Source of the DNA: Chryseobacterium gleum | Lineage (GTDB): Bacteria > Bacteroidota > Bacteroidia > Flavobacteriales_D > Crocinitomicaceae | Direction of reading: 5' to 3' | Assembly: GCA_943326315.2 (NCBI GenBank) | Contig: CALPSU020000076.1 | Coordinates: 1 to 9,733 of the forward strand | Length of the DNA: 9,733 nt | Shown: one piece after another, positions 1-7,160 of the stretch | Numbering within the stretch: the first letter of the stretch is position 1 | How the letters are laid out: every line of letters starts with the position of its first letter | Notes under the pieces: model-generated | What the model was told of the DNA's origin: nothing | What the model saw: the letters and a program-made list of their open reading frames with translations, nothing else | Databases searched by the model: none | Translations under genes and position numbers: made by a program

Positions 1-288
1 CAAAGATTCGAAACCTTCTAATATTTTTGAAGATGAAGAAACTTTATGATCCTTGTAACAAAGATTATCCTTTATCCCAATAACCATTCCTGCTAAACAT
101 CCTGCTTTTCCTTCACGAATTTTTTTATCAATACAAACCGCTTGTTCACGCGCAGAAGTTTCAAACACTTCTAAAAAAGCATTTAATTCGGTTTGTTTTT
201 TAATATTGTCTAAATAAAACTCGACAATATCTATAACAGATTTACCCGAAGAAAGGGCAGACTTTACTTCAGCAAAAGTTTGATACAT
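1..288 (-). CDS. gatA: Asp-tRNA(Asn)/Glu-tRNA(Gln) amidotransferase subunit A, N-terminal part (cut by window edge)
   Basis: Only the first 96 codons are present; the gene continues beyond base 1. The translation starts MYQTFAEVKSAL and contains LNAFLEV (residues 35-41) and LAGMVIGIKDN (residues 65-75), the N-terminal signature of the amidase-signature family as found in GatA. Lys73 in GIKDN corresponds to the catalytic lysine of the Ser-cisSer-Lys triad; both serines would lie outside the window. GatA is the glutaminase/amidase subunit of GatCAB, which converts misacylated Glu-tRNA(Gln) or Asp-tRNA(Asn) to the correct aminoacyl-tRNA in the cytoplasm. The chosen ATG (286-288) has AAAGG directly before it and lies 14 bases after the tatA stop, so the two genes probably share a transcript. 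Family length is about 480 residues, so roughly one fifth is visible. Another amidase-signature enzyme cannot be fully excluded from this fragment. Confidence 0.88.
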   Translation of the reverse strand, partial: MYQTFAEVKSALSSGKSVIDIVEFYLDNIKKQTELNAFLEVFETSAREQAVCIDKKIREGKAGCLAGMVIGIKDNLCYKDHKVSSSSKILEGFESL

Positions 289-302
289 CCTTTAACTTCT
301 TA

Positions 303-473
303 TTACGATTTTTTTTCGTCTTCAATTTTAGATTCTTCTCCCTTAGAAGCATCTTTGAATTCTTTCATTCCTTTACCTAGACCTTTCATTAATTCTGGAA
401 TTTTTTTACCTCCAAAAAGTAACAAAACGATTGCTAAAATCAATATGATTTCTGTAACACCTAATTTTCCCAT
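303..473 (-). CDS. tatA: Sec-independent (twin-arginine) translocase subunit TatA/E
   Basis: A 56-residue protein, MGKLGVTEIILILAIVLLLF followed by GGKKIPELMKGLGKGMKEFK, ending in a short charged tail rich in Glu, Lys and Ser. This is the standard TatA plan: an N-terminal membrane helix (about residues 7-20), a Phe-Gly hinge (F20-G21), the conserved Pro of the IPEL motif (P26), then an amphipathic helix to about residue 41. TatA forms the oligomeric pore part of the Tat machinery that exports folded proteins across the inner membrane. A length of 56 is normal for a short TatA/TatE. The gene lies 14 bases upstream of gatA and probably heads that transcript. No tatB or tatC lies in the window. 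There is no Shine-Dalgarno sequence before the ATG (471-473); a -7 element lies at 500-507. TatA, TatB and TatE are hard to separate by sequence, but the short tail fits TatA/E. Confidence 0.93.
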   Translation of the reverse strand: MGKLGVTEIILILAIVLLLFGGKKIPELMKGLGKGMKEFKDASKGEESKIEDEKKS

Positions 474-499
474 TGTATTATGATTTTACTAATAAGTTA

Positions 500-507
500 C
501 AAAGTTA
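500..507 (-). promoter_or_regulatory. Candidate -7 promoter element for tatA-gatA
   Basis: Read on the minus strand this is TAACTTTG, an exact match to the Bacteroidota -7 consensus TAnnTTTG. It would place transcription start around 493-496 and give a leader of about 20 bases. No TTG (-33 box) is found at the usual 17-23 base spacing, so the call rests on the -7 box and its position. Confidence 0.45.
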
Positions 508-641
508 CTTAAATATCATGAATTGGACGATTTTAGAATCCATTAAGTGTTAAAAAGTTAAAAAATATAGAATGTTTAAAACTATAATAAATAATTACTT
601 TAACTCTTAACCCTAAATTATTGTTTATTTTTACTATTTGA

Positions 642-674
642 TTGATGTTAATTATTAGTTATATCCTAAATTTG
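642..674 (+). promoter_or_regulatory. Candidate promoter TTG-N22-TAAATTTG for the glycosyltransferase gene
   Basis: TTG at 642-644 and TAAATTTG at 667-674 match the Bacteroidota -33 and -7 elements with a 22-base spacer, within the range known for Flavobacterium promoters. Transcription would start near 679-681, only a few bases before the ATG at 683, so the mRNA may be almost leaderless. There is no Shine-Dalgarno sequence to contradict this. Confidence 0.55.
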
Positions 675-682
675 GTTCTATT

Positions 683-2224
683 ATGCATTTTAACCAAAAT
701 CCATTTTTAATAATCGGAATTTGTTTTATACTATTTTCTATTCTCTTTTATCATAAAGAAAAACGTCAATTAGCATTAGTATTATTAATTTTAGGCAGTT
801 TAGGTTTAGGGTTTTTTATGGCTACCTTAGATCCATTTCTTCAGATTTGGGATGAACAATTTCATGCTTTAGTAGCTAAAAATTTAATTGATAATCCTTT
901 AAAACCAGTTTTATATAAAAAAACATTGCTCGATTTTGGATATGAAAATTGGACATTAAATCACATCTGGCTTCATAAACAGCCTTTGTTTTTGTGGCAA
1001 ATGGCTTTAAGTTTAAAGACATTTGGACTAAATGAATTGGCTGTCAGACTTCCAAGTGTTTTACTTCACGCTATTATCCCACTTTTCATTTATAGGATTG
1101 GTTCTATTTCAGTAAATAAAAATGTTGGTTTTTATGGAGCACTATTTTTTACAGTTGCATATTTTCCTCTAGAATTAATTGCAGGAAAATTTATGACTGA
1201 TCACAATGATGTTTCATTTTTATTCTATGTAACAGCTAGTTTTTGGGCATGGTTTGAGTATCAACTATCCAAAAATAATAAATGGTTGATCCTAATTGGA
1301 TTATTTTCAGGTTGTGCAGTACTGGTAAAATGGTTAGTTGGATTGTTGATCTATTCTGTTTGGACAATTTCAATTGGAGCTGACGATAGAAAAAAATGGT
1401 TAATGTGGAAATCATATCTTCCTATTTTTAAAAGTTTTATCGTTTCCCTTTTGGTTTTTGTTCCATGGCAACTTTATATCTCATACTCTTACCCAATAGA
1501 ATCTCAACATGAATATGCACTTAATACGAAACACTTTTTAGAAGTTATTGAAGGTCATGGTGGAACTATTTGGTTTCATTATGATGCTATTCAATTTTTA
1601 TTTGGAATAGGTGTTTTAGTCCCAGTGATATTGTTAATTGGAATTTATTTATTTGCAAAACAATCTATTAGTAAAATTTATTCAGTCGTGATCGTCTCCT
1701 CGGTACTAATAATTTATTTATTTTATTCTATTGCCTCAACTAAGATGGTATCATTTTGTATCGTAATTTCTCCAATCATTTTTTTAGGGCTTGGTGCAAT
1801 GGTAGATAAATTCTTAACTATCTTAACTAAAAAACGATTTTTTATTTCCTCAATAATACTAATCATTATTTGTAATTTTCTAATTCGTTTACCTAAAATA
1901 GAAGCAAATCATACTAATATCGATATTGAGTATTATATGAACTTTCAAAGTAAAACAACAAATATGAAAATGATTCATAAACTTAAAGCTACTTTAGGTG
2001 AAAAGAATTTCGTTGTTTTTAATACAAATGAAATGAGAGATTTTTGTGCTGTTCCAGTTATGTTTTATACAAACTATTGTGCTTATGATTTTATTCCGAA
2101 TGAAAAACAATTAGCTGATATACAAAAGAAAGGTGTTTCTATCGCGATTTTAGACAACGGTAAATTACCATCCTATATTCTCAATCAAAAAGACATTATT
2201 AAGATAGGGTTAATCCCAAATTAA
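683..2224 (+). CDS. Membrane glycosyltransferase, PMT_2/ArnT-like (GT-C fold)
   Basis: A 513-residue polytopic membrane protein. Two N-terminal helices (about residues 8-22 and 29-46) flank a short positive loop. The first large periplasmic loop carries WDEQFHA (residues 56-62), where Asp57/Glu58 fit the conserved acidic pair of GT-C enzymes. Next come HKQPLFLW (98-105) and GLNELAVRLPS (115-125), matching the K-P-P-L and E-x-A-x-R-L-P-S signatures of the PMT_2/ArnT family, MTDHNDV (171-177), and KW (216-217). STKMVSFCIVISP (352-364) fits the late motif before the last helices. A soluble tail of about 110 residues (from about 405) follows the last helix. Such enzymes transfer a sugar from a polyprenyl-phosphate donor to lipid, protein or glycan on the periplasmic side; donor and acceptor cannot be deduced here. 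It is a single gene with no lipid A or glycan cluster beside it. The ATG at 683 is preferred because the next Met (46) would remove the first helices. Confidence 0.85.
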   Translation: MHFNQNPFLIIGICFILFSILFYHKEKRQLALVLLILGSLGLGFFMATLDPFLQIWDEQFHALVAKNLIDNPLKPVLYKKTLLDFGYENWTLNHIWLHKQPLFLWQMALSLKTFGLNELAVRLPSVLLHAIIPLFIYRIGSISVNKNVGFYGALFFTVAYFPLELIAGKFMTDHNDVSFLFYVTASFWAWFEYQLSKNNKWLILIGLFSGCAVLVKWLVGLLIYSVWTISIGADDRKKWLMWKSYLPIFKSFIVSLLVFVPWQLYISYSYPIESQHEYALNTKHFLEVIEGHGGTIWFHYDAIQFLFGIGVLVPVILLIGIYLFAKQSISKIYSVVIVSSVLIIYLFYSIASTKMVSFCIVISPIIFLGLGAMVDKFLTILTKKRFFISSIILIIICNFLIRLPKIEANHTNIDIEYYMNFQSKTTNMKMIHKLKATLGEKNFVVFNTNEMRDFCAVPVMFYTNYCAYDFIPNEKQLADIQKKGVSIAILDNGKLPSYILNQKDIIKIGLIPN

Positions 2225-2288
2225 AAATGTTAGTTAAACTCGTGTCATATTTTTGAATAGAAATATTAATAAAAATATATTCCAATAA

Positions 2289-2318
2289 AAAAGTGGATAC
2301 CAACTGATATCCACTTTT
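2289..2318. terminator. Bidirectional intrinsic terminator between convergent genes
   Basis: An 11-bp perfect stem, AAAAGTGGATA (2289-2299) paired with TATCCACTTTT (2308-2318), has an 8-base loop. On the minus strand, where infB ends at 2338, the hairpin is followed by six T (complement of 2287-2292). On the plus strand it follows the glycosyltransferase stop (2224) by about 65 bases and ends in TTTT. The convergent arrangement fits a shared terminator. Confidence 0.8.
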
Positions 2319-2337
2319 AAAAATTTATTTATTTCTA

Positions 2338-5217
2338 TTACAACTTACGAGCTACTTCTGTCTCTTCGTAAGATTCAATAATATCTCCTGCTTTGATGTC
2401 GTCGAATTTGTATACATTCAATCCACATTCGTAACCATGTTTCACCTCTTTCACATCGTCTTTGAAACGTTTCAATGAACCAAGTTTACCAGTATGAATT
2501 ACGATACCATCCCGAACAATTCTAATAATTGAACTACGTTTGAAGATACCTTCTGTTACGAAACATCCTGCAATTGTACCCACTTTCGTGATATCAAATG
2601 TTTCACGGATTTCAGCAGAACCAACCACTTTCTCTTCAATATCTGGAGAAAGCATTCCTTCCATTGCCGCTTTGATTTCGTCGATCGCTTTGTAGATTAC
2701 AGAGTAAAGACGTATATCAATTTGTTCTTGATCCGCTAATTTACGAGCTGCAACGGATGGTCTAACTTGGAAACCAATAATAATTGCATCTGATGCAGCA
2801 GCCAAATTGACATCTGCCTCAGAGATAGCTCCAACACCTTTGTGTACAATTTTAACTGCAATTTCACCAATTGATAAGTTTTGTAAGGAATCTGATAATG
2901 CTTCGATAGAACCATCCACATCTCCTTTTACGATAATATTTAACTCTTTGAAATCTCCGATAGCCAAACGACGACCGATCTCATCCAACGTAATATGTTT
3001 CGTAGTACGAAGACCTTGCTCACGGTGTAATTGCTCACGTTTCGTTGCAATGTTTTTCGCTTCTTTCTCGTCACTTAAAACGTAGAATTTATCTCCTGCA
3101 CTTGGCGCACCGTTGATACCTAAAATAGATACAGGTCTTGCTGGTTCAGCTTCTTTTAATGCAACTCCATGTTCATCATGCATTGCACGAACACGTCCAT
3201 AGTTACGACCTACCAATACAACATCTCCAATTCTTAAAGTTCCTGCTTCTACTAACATGTTTGTTACGAAACCTTTTCCTTTATCTAATGAAGATTCAAT
3301 TACAGTACCAATTGCATTTTTATTTGGATTTGCTCTAATATTTAAAATATCAGCTTCCAATAATACTTTTTCAAGTAATGCATCAATGTTTAAGTTTTTC
3401 TTAGCGGAAATTTCTTGGCATTGGTAAGTTCCACCCCAATCTTCTACTAATATATTCATTTGAGAAAGCTGTTCCTTTATTTTATCAGGATTAGCGCCAT
3501 CTTTATCTATTTTATTGATAGCGAATACCATTGGTACACCCGCTGCTTGTGCATGAGATATTGCTTCTTTAGTTTGAGGCATCACGTCATCATCCGCAGC
3601 AACTATAATAATAGCAACATCCGTTATTTGAGCACCACGAGCACGCATAGCGGTAAAAGCTTCGTGACCAGGTGTGTCTAAGAATGTTAATTTTCGACCA
3701 TCTTTCAACACTAAAGAATAAGCACCAATATGCTGCGTTATTCCTCCTGCCTCACTAGCTGTTACATTAGCATCTCTAATTTTATCTAATAATGAAGTTT
3801 TACCATGATCTACGTGACCCATTACCGTAATAATTGGTGGACGAGCGATCAAATCTTCTTCTCTATCTTCTTCTTGAACAATAGCTTCTTGTACATCTGC
3901 ACTTACAAATTCAGTTTCAAAACCAAATTCTTCTGCTACAATTTGAATTGTTTCTGCATCCAAACGTTGATTAATAGAAGCAAAAATACCCAATGACATA
4001 CAAGCAGAAATTACTTGAGTCGATTGAACATTCATCATCGAAGCTAATTCAGATACAGTTACAAACTCAGTAAGTTTTAAGATACCCATTTGTAATTCTG
4101 CTTCATCCGCTTCATCTTGACGACGTTGTGAATTAACATCACGTTTTACTTTTCTATTTTTTGAAGCTTTTGATTTTCCTCCCTTGTTAGATAAGCGTGC
4201 TAAAGTATCCTTAATCTCTTTTTGGATATCACGCTCACTAATTTCAGGTTTAACAAATTTATTACCTACTCCAGCTCCTTTATTAAAATTAGCTGCTCCT
4301 GGACCTGGTCTATAATTAGCTGGTCTTGGAACTCCTCCTGATCTTGTTGTTCCTGCTGGATGTGGTGTCCCAGCAGTGCCAGGTGTCCCAGCAGCAACTC
4401 CTGCAGATGAAGGTTTTGTAGGATCAATTTTCTTGATTCTCTTTCTTTTCTTACGAGGATCATTTGGATTTAACGGTCGACCACCATTCCCTGAAGGTTT
4501 TGGTTTATTAACCGGTAACTCTATTTTTCCTAAAACTGTTGGTCCTGTTAAAACTTTTCTTTCTACTCGAATTGTTTCAATTTCTTTAGGAGCTTCTGGT
4601 TCAACAGGTGTTTCAACTTTAGGAGTCTCTACTTTTTTCTGTTCAACTTTAGTCTCTACTTTAGGAGCAACATACGGTGCTTTTTTAGGTTTCTCGAACT
4701 TCTTTTTATCTGGACGAGTTTTCGTATTCAATTTATCTAAATCGATACGCCCCACTACTTGTACTTGAACATCTCCTTCGCCAATTGTAACTGGTTTATG
4801 AGTTTCACCAATAGTAGTTGGTTTTATTTCTTCCGATACAACTTCTTTTACTGTTTCAACAGGTGCCACAGGCGCTTCTGTTTTAGCTACTGTAGGTGCA
4901 GTGTTTTTGATTTTATCAAAAGCATCCTGATCCACTTCGTCTTCGTCTTCTACACTTGGAGCTTCATTTTGCCTTGTGTCACGTATAGAAATCGTTTCGC
5001 GTTTCTCACGTTTAACAACTGTCATTTTTGACTGTTCTTTGATTGTTTGATCTGCTGCAAACTCACTTTGAAGTAATTCATAGTGACTACCCTCCAATTT
5101 TGTATTTGGATTGTTATCAATCTTCACACCTTTAGAGGCAAGGAATTCTGATAATGTAGCAATTCCTACATTTAACTCACCTGCTGCTTTTCCTAATCGT
5201 ATTGATTTTTCGGCCAT
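2338..5217 (-). CDS. infB: Translation initiation factor IF-2
   Basis: A 959-residue translational GTPase that places initiator tRNA on the 30S subunit and promotes 50S joining. The N-terminal IF2_N domain covers about residues 1-55 (KSIRLGKAAGELNVG). A long low-complexity linker (about 60-370) is rich in Lys, Glu, Pro and Val with a Gly/Thr/Pro tract at 272-296. A second IF2_N-like unit lies at about 380-435. The G domain has GHVDHGKT (467-474), GGITQHIGAY (491-500), DTPGH (514-518), NKID (568-571) and SAK (604-606), all intact. Domains II, III and IV follow to the end, including the VTEGIFKRSS region near 887-896 in the fMet-tRNA-binding C-terminal domain. The long N-terminus is normal for Bacteroidota. 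It is the last gene of rimP-nusA-infB, 69 bases after nusA, and ends before a strong hairpin. AAAGGA lies 11 bases before the ATG. Confidence 0.98.
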   Translation of the reverse strand: MAEKSIRLGKAAGELNVGIATLSEFLASKGVKIDNNPNTKLEGSHYELLQSEFAADQTIKEQSKMTVVKREKRETISIRDTRQNEAPSVEDEDEVDQDAFDKIKNTAPTVAKTEAPVAPVETVKEVVSEEIKPTTIGETHKPVTIGEGDVQVQVVGRIDLDKLNTKTRPDKKKFEKPKKAPYVAPKVETKVEQKKVETPKVETPVEPEAPKEIETIRVERKVLTGPTVLGKIELPVNKPKPSGNGGRPLNPNDPRKKRKRIKKIDPTKPSSAGVAAGTPGTAGTPHPAGTTRSGGVPRPANYRPGPGAANFNKGAGVGNKFVKPEISERDIQKEIKDTLARLSNKGGKSKASKNRKVKRDVNSQRRQDEADEAELQMGILKLTEFVTVSELASMMNVQSTQVISACMSLGIFASINQRLDAETIQIVAEEFGFETEFVSADVQEAIVQEEDREEDLIARPPIITVMGHVDHGKTSLLDKIRDANVTASEAGGITQHIGAYSLVLKDGRKLTFLDTPGHEAFTAMRARGAQITDVAIIIVAADDDVMPQTKEAISHAQAAGVPMVFAINKIDKDGANPDKIKEQLSQMNILVEDWGGTYQCQEISAKKNLNIDALLEKVLLEADILNIRANPNKNAIGTVIESSLDKGKGFVTNMLVEAGTLRIGDVVLVGRNYGRVRAMHDEHGVALKEAEPARPVSILGINGAPSAGDKFYVLSDEKEAKNIATKREQLHREQGLRTTKHITLDEIGRRLAIGDFKELNIIVKGDVDGSIEALSDSLQNLSIGEIAVKIVHKGVGAISEADVNLAAASDAIIIGFQVRPSVAARKLADQEQIDIRLYSVIYKAIDEIKAAMEGMLSPDIEEKVVGSAEIRETFDITKVGTIAGCFVTEGIFKRSSIIRIVRDGIVIHTGKLGSLKRFKDDVKEVKHGYECGLNVYKFDDIKAGDIIESYEETEVARKL
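4364..4394 (-). repeat. Short direct repeat inside infB linker
   Basis: GGTGTCCCAGCAG occurs at 4364-4376 and again at 4382-4394 (plus-strand reading), a perfect 13-base repeat with an 18-base period. It encodes part of the Gly/Thr/Pro-rich stretch around residues 272-296 of IF-2 and looks like a product of replication slippage that keeps the reading frame. Confidence 0.7.
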
Positions 5218-5286
5218 AAAATTATGCGTCCTTTGTATTAACTAATTTCTTTTCTGCTATGTCTTAACTAAGTGTGCCATATTTGA

Positions 5287-6525
5287 TTAATTATCAAATT
5301 CTGCACGAAGTATTCTAAATACTTCTTCAACTGTTACTTGTTCTAAATCTGTACGTTTCACTAAGTCTTCAACACCTAATTCTAATACTGATTTAGCACT
5401 GTCACATCCAACCGCTTTTAATTCATCAATGATCCAGCTTTCAATTTCATCTGCAAATTCTTCCAAATCAACATCTTCAACATCTACTTCTCCATCTCTA
5501 TATACATCTAATTCGTAACCAGATAATCTACCTGCCAATTTGATGTTATGTCCACCCCTACCAATCGCTAAAGACACTTGATCAGGTTTCAAAAATACTT
5601 TTGCTCTTTTTTCTTCTTCGTTTATTTCTACTGAAGTTATCTTTGCTGGTGAAAGAGCTCTAGTAATAAACAATTGTGCGTTATTAGTATAATTAATAAC
5701 ATCGATGTTTTCATTTTTCAACTCACGAACAATTCCGTGAATACGAGAACCTTTCATACCAACACAAGCTCCTACTGGATCAACTCTGTCATCGTAAGAT
5801 TCAACTGCTACTTTAGCTCTTTCTCCTGGTTCACGAACAATACGTTTAATTGTAATTAATCCGTCAAAAACTTCAGGAACTTCTAATTCAAACAAACGCT
5901 CCAAAAATTCAGGGGCAGTACGTGAAAGAATAATCACAGGATTACTATTACGCATATCTACTTTTGCAACTACCGCACGAACAGATTCTCCTTTTTTGAA
6001 ATAATCAGATGGGATTTGTTCAGATTTAGGCAACAATAATTCGTTTCCTTCATCGTCAATAACCATGATTTCTTTCTTCCAAACTTGGTAAACTTCACCA
6101 GTAACAATCTCTCCAATTTTCTCTTTGTAAACTTTGTAAAGATTATCTTTCTCTAATTCCATTATTCTTGAAATCAAATTTTGACGTAAAGAAAGAATAT
6201 TACGACGACCAAAATCACCAAATGTAAATTCTTCTGTTACCTCTTCACCTATTTCAAAATCAGGTTCGATTTTAGCAGCATCGGATAAAGCGATCTCTGT
6301 ATTTTGATCCTCTACTTCGCCATCCGCAACAATTTCTTTGTTTACGAAAATTTGAACATCTCCTTTATCGATATTTACGATAACATCAATGTGCTCATCT
6401 GTATTGAATTTTTTCTTCAACATTGCACGGAATACATCTTCCAATACATGTTGCATCGTATTTCTATCGATGTTTTTTAATTCTTTGAACTCCAAAAATG
6501 ACTCAACTAACTCTAAGCTATTCAT
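5287..6525 (-). CDS. nusA: Transcription termination/antitermination factor NusA
   Basis: A 412-residue RNA polymerase-binding elongation factor that modulates pausing, termination and antitermination. The N-terminal polymerase-binding domain covers about residues 1-125 (MNSLELVESFLEFKELKNID and the FGRRNILSLRQ segment at 105-115). The S1 domain spans about 135-200 (GEIVTGEVYQVWK). KH1 contains REPGERAKVAV (231-241) and the hallmark DPVGACVGMKGSRI (249-262). KH2 contains AIGRGGHNIKLA (320-331). A single helix-hairpin-helix-like region follows at about 355-408. The duplicated acidic C-terminal repeats of E. coli NusA (495 residues) are absent, which is usual outside Proteobacteria. The gene starts 15 bases after the rimP stop and precedes infB in the same direction, as in most bacteria. 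No Shine-Dalgarno sequence is evident, so translational coupling to rimP is plausible. Confidence 0.98.
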   Translation of the reverse strand: MNSLELVESFLEFKELKNIDRNTMQHVLEDVFRAMLKKKFNTDEHIDVIVNIDKGDVQIFVNKEIVADGEVEDQNTEIALSDAAKIEPDFEIGEEVTEEFTFGDFGRRNILSLRQNLISRIMELEKDNLYKVYKEKIGEIVTGEVYQVWKKEIMVIDDEGNELLLPKSEQIPSDYFKKGESVRAVVAKVDMRNSNPVIILSRTAPEFLERLFELEVPEVFDGLITIKRIVREPGERAKVAVESYDDRVDPVGACVGMKGSRIHGIVRELKNENIDVINYTNNAQLFITRALSPAKITSVEINEEEKRAKVFLKPDQVSLAIGRGGHNIKLAGRLSGYELDVYRDGEVDVEDVDLEEFADEIESWIIDELKAVGCDSAKSVLELGVEDLVKRTDLEQVTVEEVFRILRAEFDN

Positions 6526-6540
6526 ACTGTTCTATTTATT

Positions 6541-7014
6541 TTAAAATGTAATAACAATTTTTGTTTCCTTTATTTTATCCAATGGAAGAACAATTTGCTC
6601 AACAATTGTTTCTTTTTTCTTTTTACCTTCTACTTTTTCAATTTTAGAAGTTTCAATCTCGATCTCTGTTTCTGTAGCTGCTTTTAAAACACCCTCTAAT
6701 TCAGAACCATCATTCATTAAAATTTCAACGCCACGACCAATATTTTTAACGTATTGGGCCAAAACACGCAAAGGTCTGTCAATTCCTGCGGATGAAACAT
6801 GCAATTCAAAATCTGCCTCTTCTCTATCCAAGTTATGTTCTACATTTCTTGAAACAGCCATGCAGTCTTTAACTGAAACACCACCTACATGTTTGTCAAT
6901 TTCGATGTTAATTTGATTGGTTTTAGAAATGCTTAAATCGACCAAAAAAAGACCATTGTCCAATTCGGCAAAGCGCTCATCAATTAACTCTAATACTTTT
7001 GTTTTACTAATCAT
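6541..7014 (-). CDS. rimP: Ribosome maturation factor RimP
   Basis: A 157-residue protein needed for maturation of the 30S subunit. The N-terminal alpha/beta domain includes VSVKDCMAVSRNVEHNLD (residues 46-63) and the family signature SSAGIDRPL (74-82). Most RimP proteins have SSPG; Ala replaces Pro here. The C-terminal SH3-like domain (about 90-157) carries an extra Lys/Glu-rich stretch near 124-138. It is the first gene of rimP-nusA-infB, and the gene order strongly supports the call. The start at 7012-7014 has AAAGG only one base away, too close to act as a normal Shine-Dalgarno site. A terminator-like hairpin with T-run ends nine bases before the ATG, suggesting that expression of the operon may be controlled by read-through. 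Confidence 0.95.
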   Translation of the reverse strand: MISKTKVLELIDERFAELDNGLFLVDLSISKTNQINIEIDKHVGGVSVKDCMAVSRNVEHNLDREEADFELHVSSAGIDRPLRVLAQYVKNIGRGVEILMNDGSELEGVLKAATETEIEIETSKIEKVEGKKKKETIVEQIVLPLDKIKETKIVITF

Positions 7015-7021
7015 ACCTTTA

Positions 7022-7047
7022 TAAAAAGAGGGGACAATCGCCCCCTC
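7022..7047 (-). promoter_or_regulatory. Terminator-like hairpin in the rimP leader (candidate attenuator)
   Basis: On the minus strand GAGGGG (7047-7042) pairs with CCCCTC (7033-7028). The stem can extend by a G-U and a C-G pair to 8 bp closed by the tetraloop GATT, and is followed at once by TTTTTA (7027-7022). This has all the parts of an intrinsic terminator. It lies between the best -7 element (7076-7083) and the rimP ATG (7014). It may attenuate the rimP-nusA-infB operon, or end transcripts from the HEPN/MNT pair upstream, or both. Confidence 0.7.
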
Positions 7048-7075
7048 AACTATTCATTTATTTATAATGATAATG

Positions 7076-7083
7076 CAAATGTA
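7076..7083 (-). promoter_or_regulatory. Candidate -7 promoter element for rimP-nusA-infB
   Basis: The minus-strand reading is TACATTTG, an exact TAnnTTTG match and the only one I find between the upstream gene (ends 7161) and rimP. Transcription would start near 7069-7072, giving a leader of about 55 bases that includes the hairpin at 7022-7047. No TTG box sits at the normal spacing. Confidence 0.5.
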
Positions 7084-7160
7084 GTGATTTTATTTAAATA
7101 GCACACTATTTATCAACAATTAAGGTTAAATTATTTTTCGAATGATTAAATATTATTGCA

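Larger units (their letters stand above)
474..682. other. Divergent intergenic region between tatA and the glycosyltransferase gene
   Basis: This 209-base stretch is strongly AT-rich and holds no open reading frame I can support. It contains the two divergent promoter candidates (500-507 minus and 642-674 plus). The remainder shows only A- and T-rich runs; I see no convincing hairpin, tRNA or larger repeat. Confidence 0.6.

Noticed and set aside
280..483. 67-residue open frame on the plus strand
   Set aside because: It lies antisense to tatA and the gatA start; tatA has a clear family match while this frame has none.
2247..2278. Inverted repeat ATATTTTT / AAAAATAT after the glycosyltransferase gene
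   Set aside because: The arms contain only A and T with a 16-base loop, so the hairpin would be weak; the GC-containing hairpin at 2289-2318 is a far better terminator.
4376..4768. 130-residue open frame on the plus strand inside infB
   Set aside because: It is antisense to the low-complexity IF-2 linker; its Gly/Ser/Phe/Thr-rich composition is explained by the reverse complement of the Pro/Lys/Glu codons.
2807..5031. Other open frames on either strand within infB
   Set aside because: All overlap the well-supported IF-2 frame and have odd compositions (His/Leu-rich or Phe/Tyr/Ser-rich) typical of shadow frames.
5218..5286. 69-base nusA-infB gap as a site for an internal promoter or small gene
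   Set aside because: I found no TAnnTTTG element on the minus strand, no hairpin with a T-run and no supported small open frame.
5674..5859. 61-residue plus-strand frame within nusA
   Set aside because: Antisense to the NusA KH1 region, without any recognisable feature of its own.
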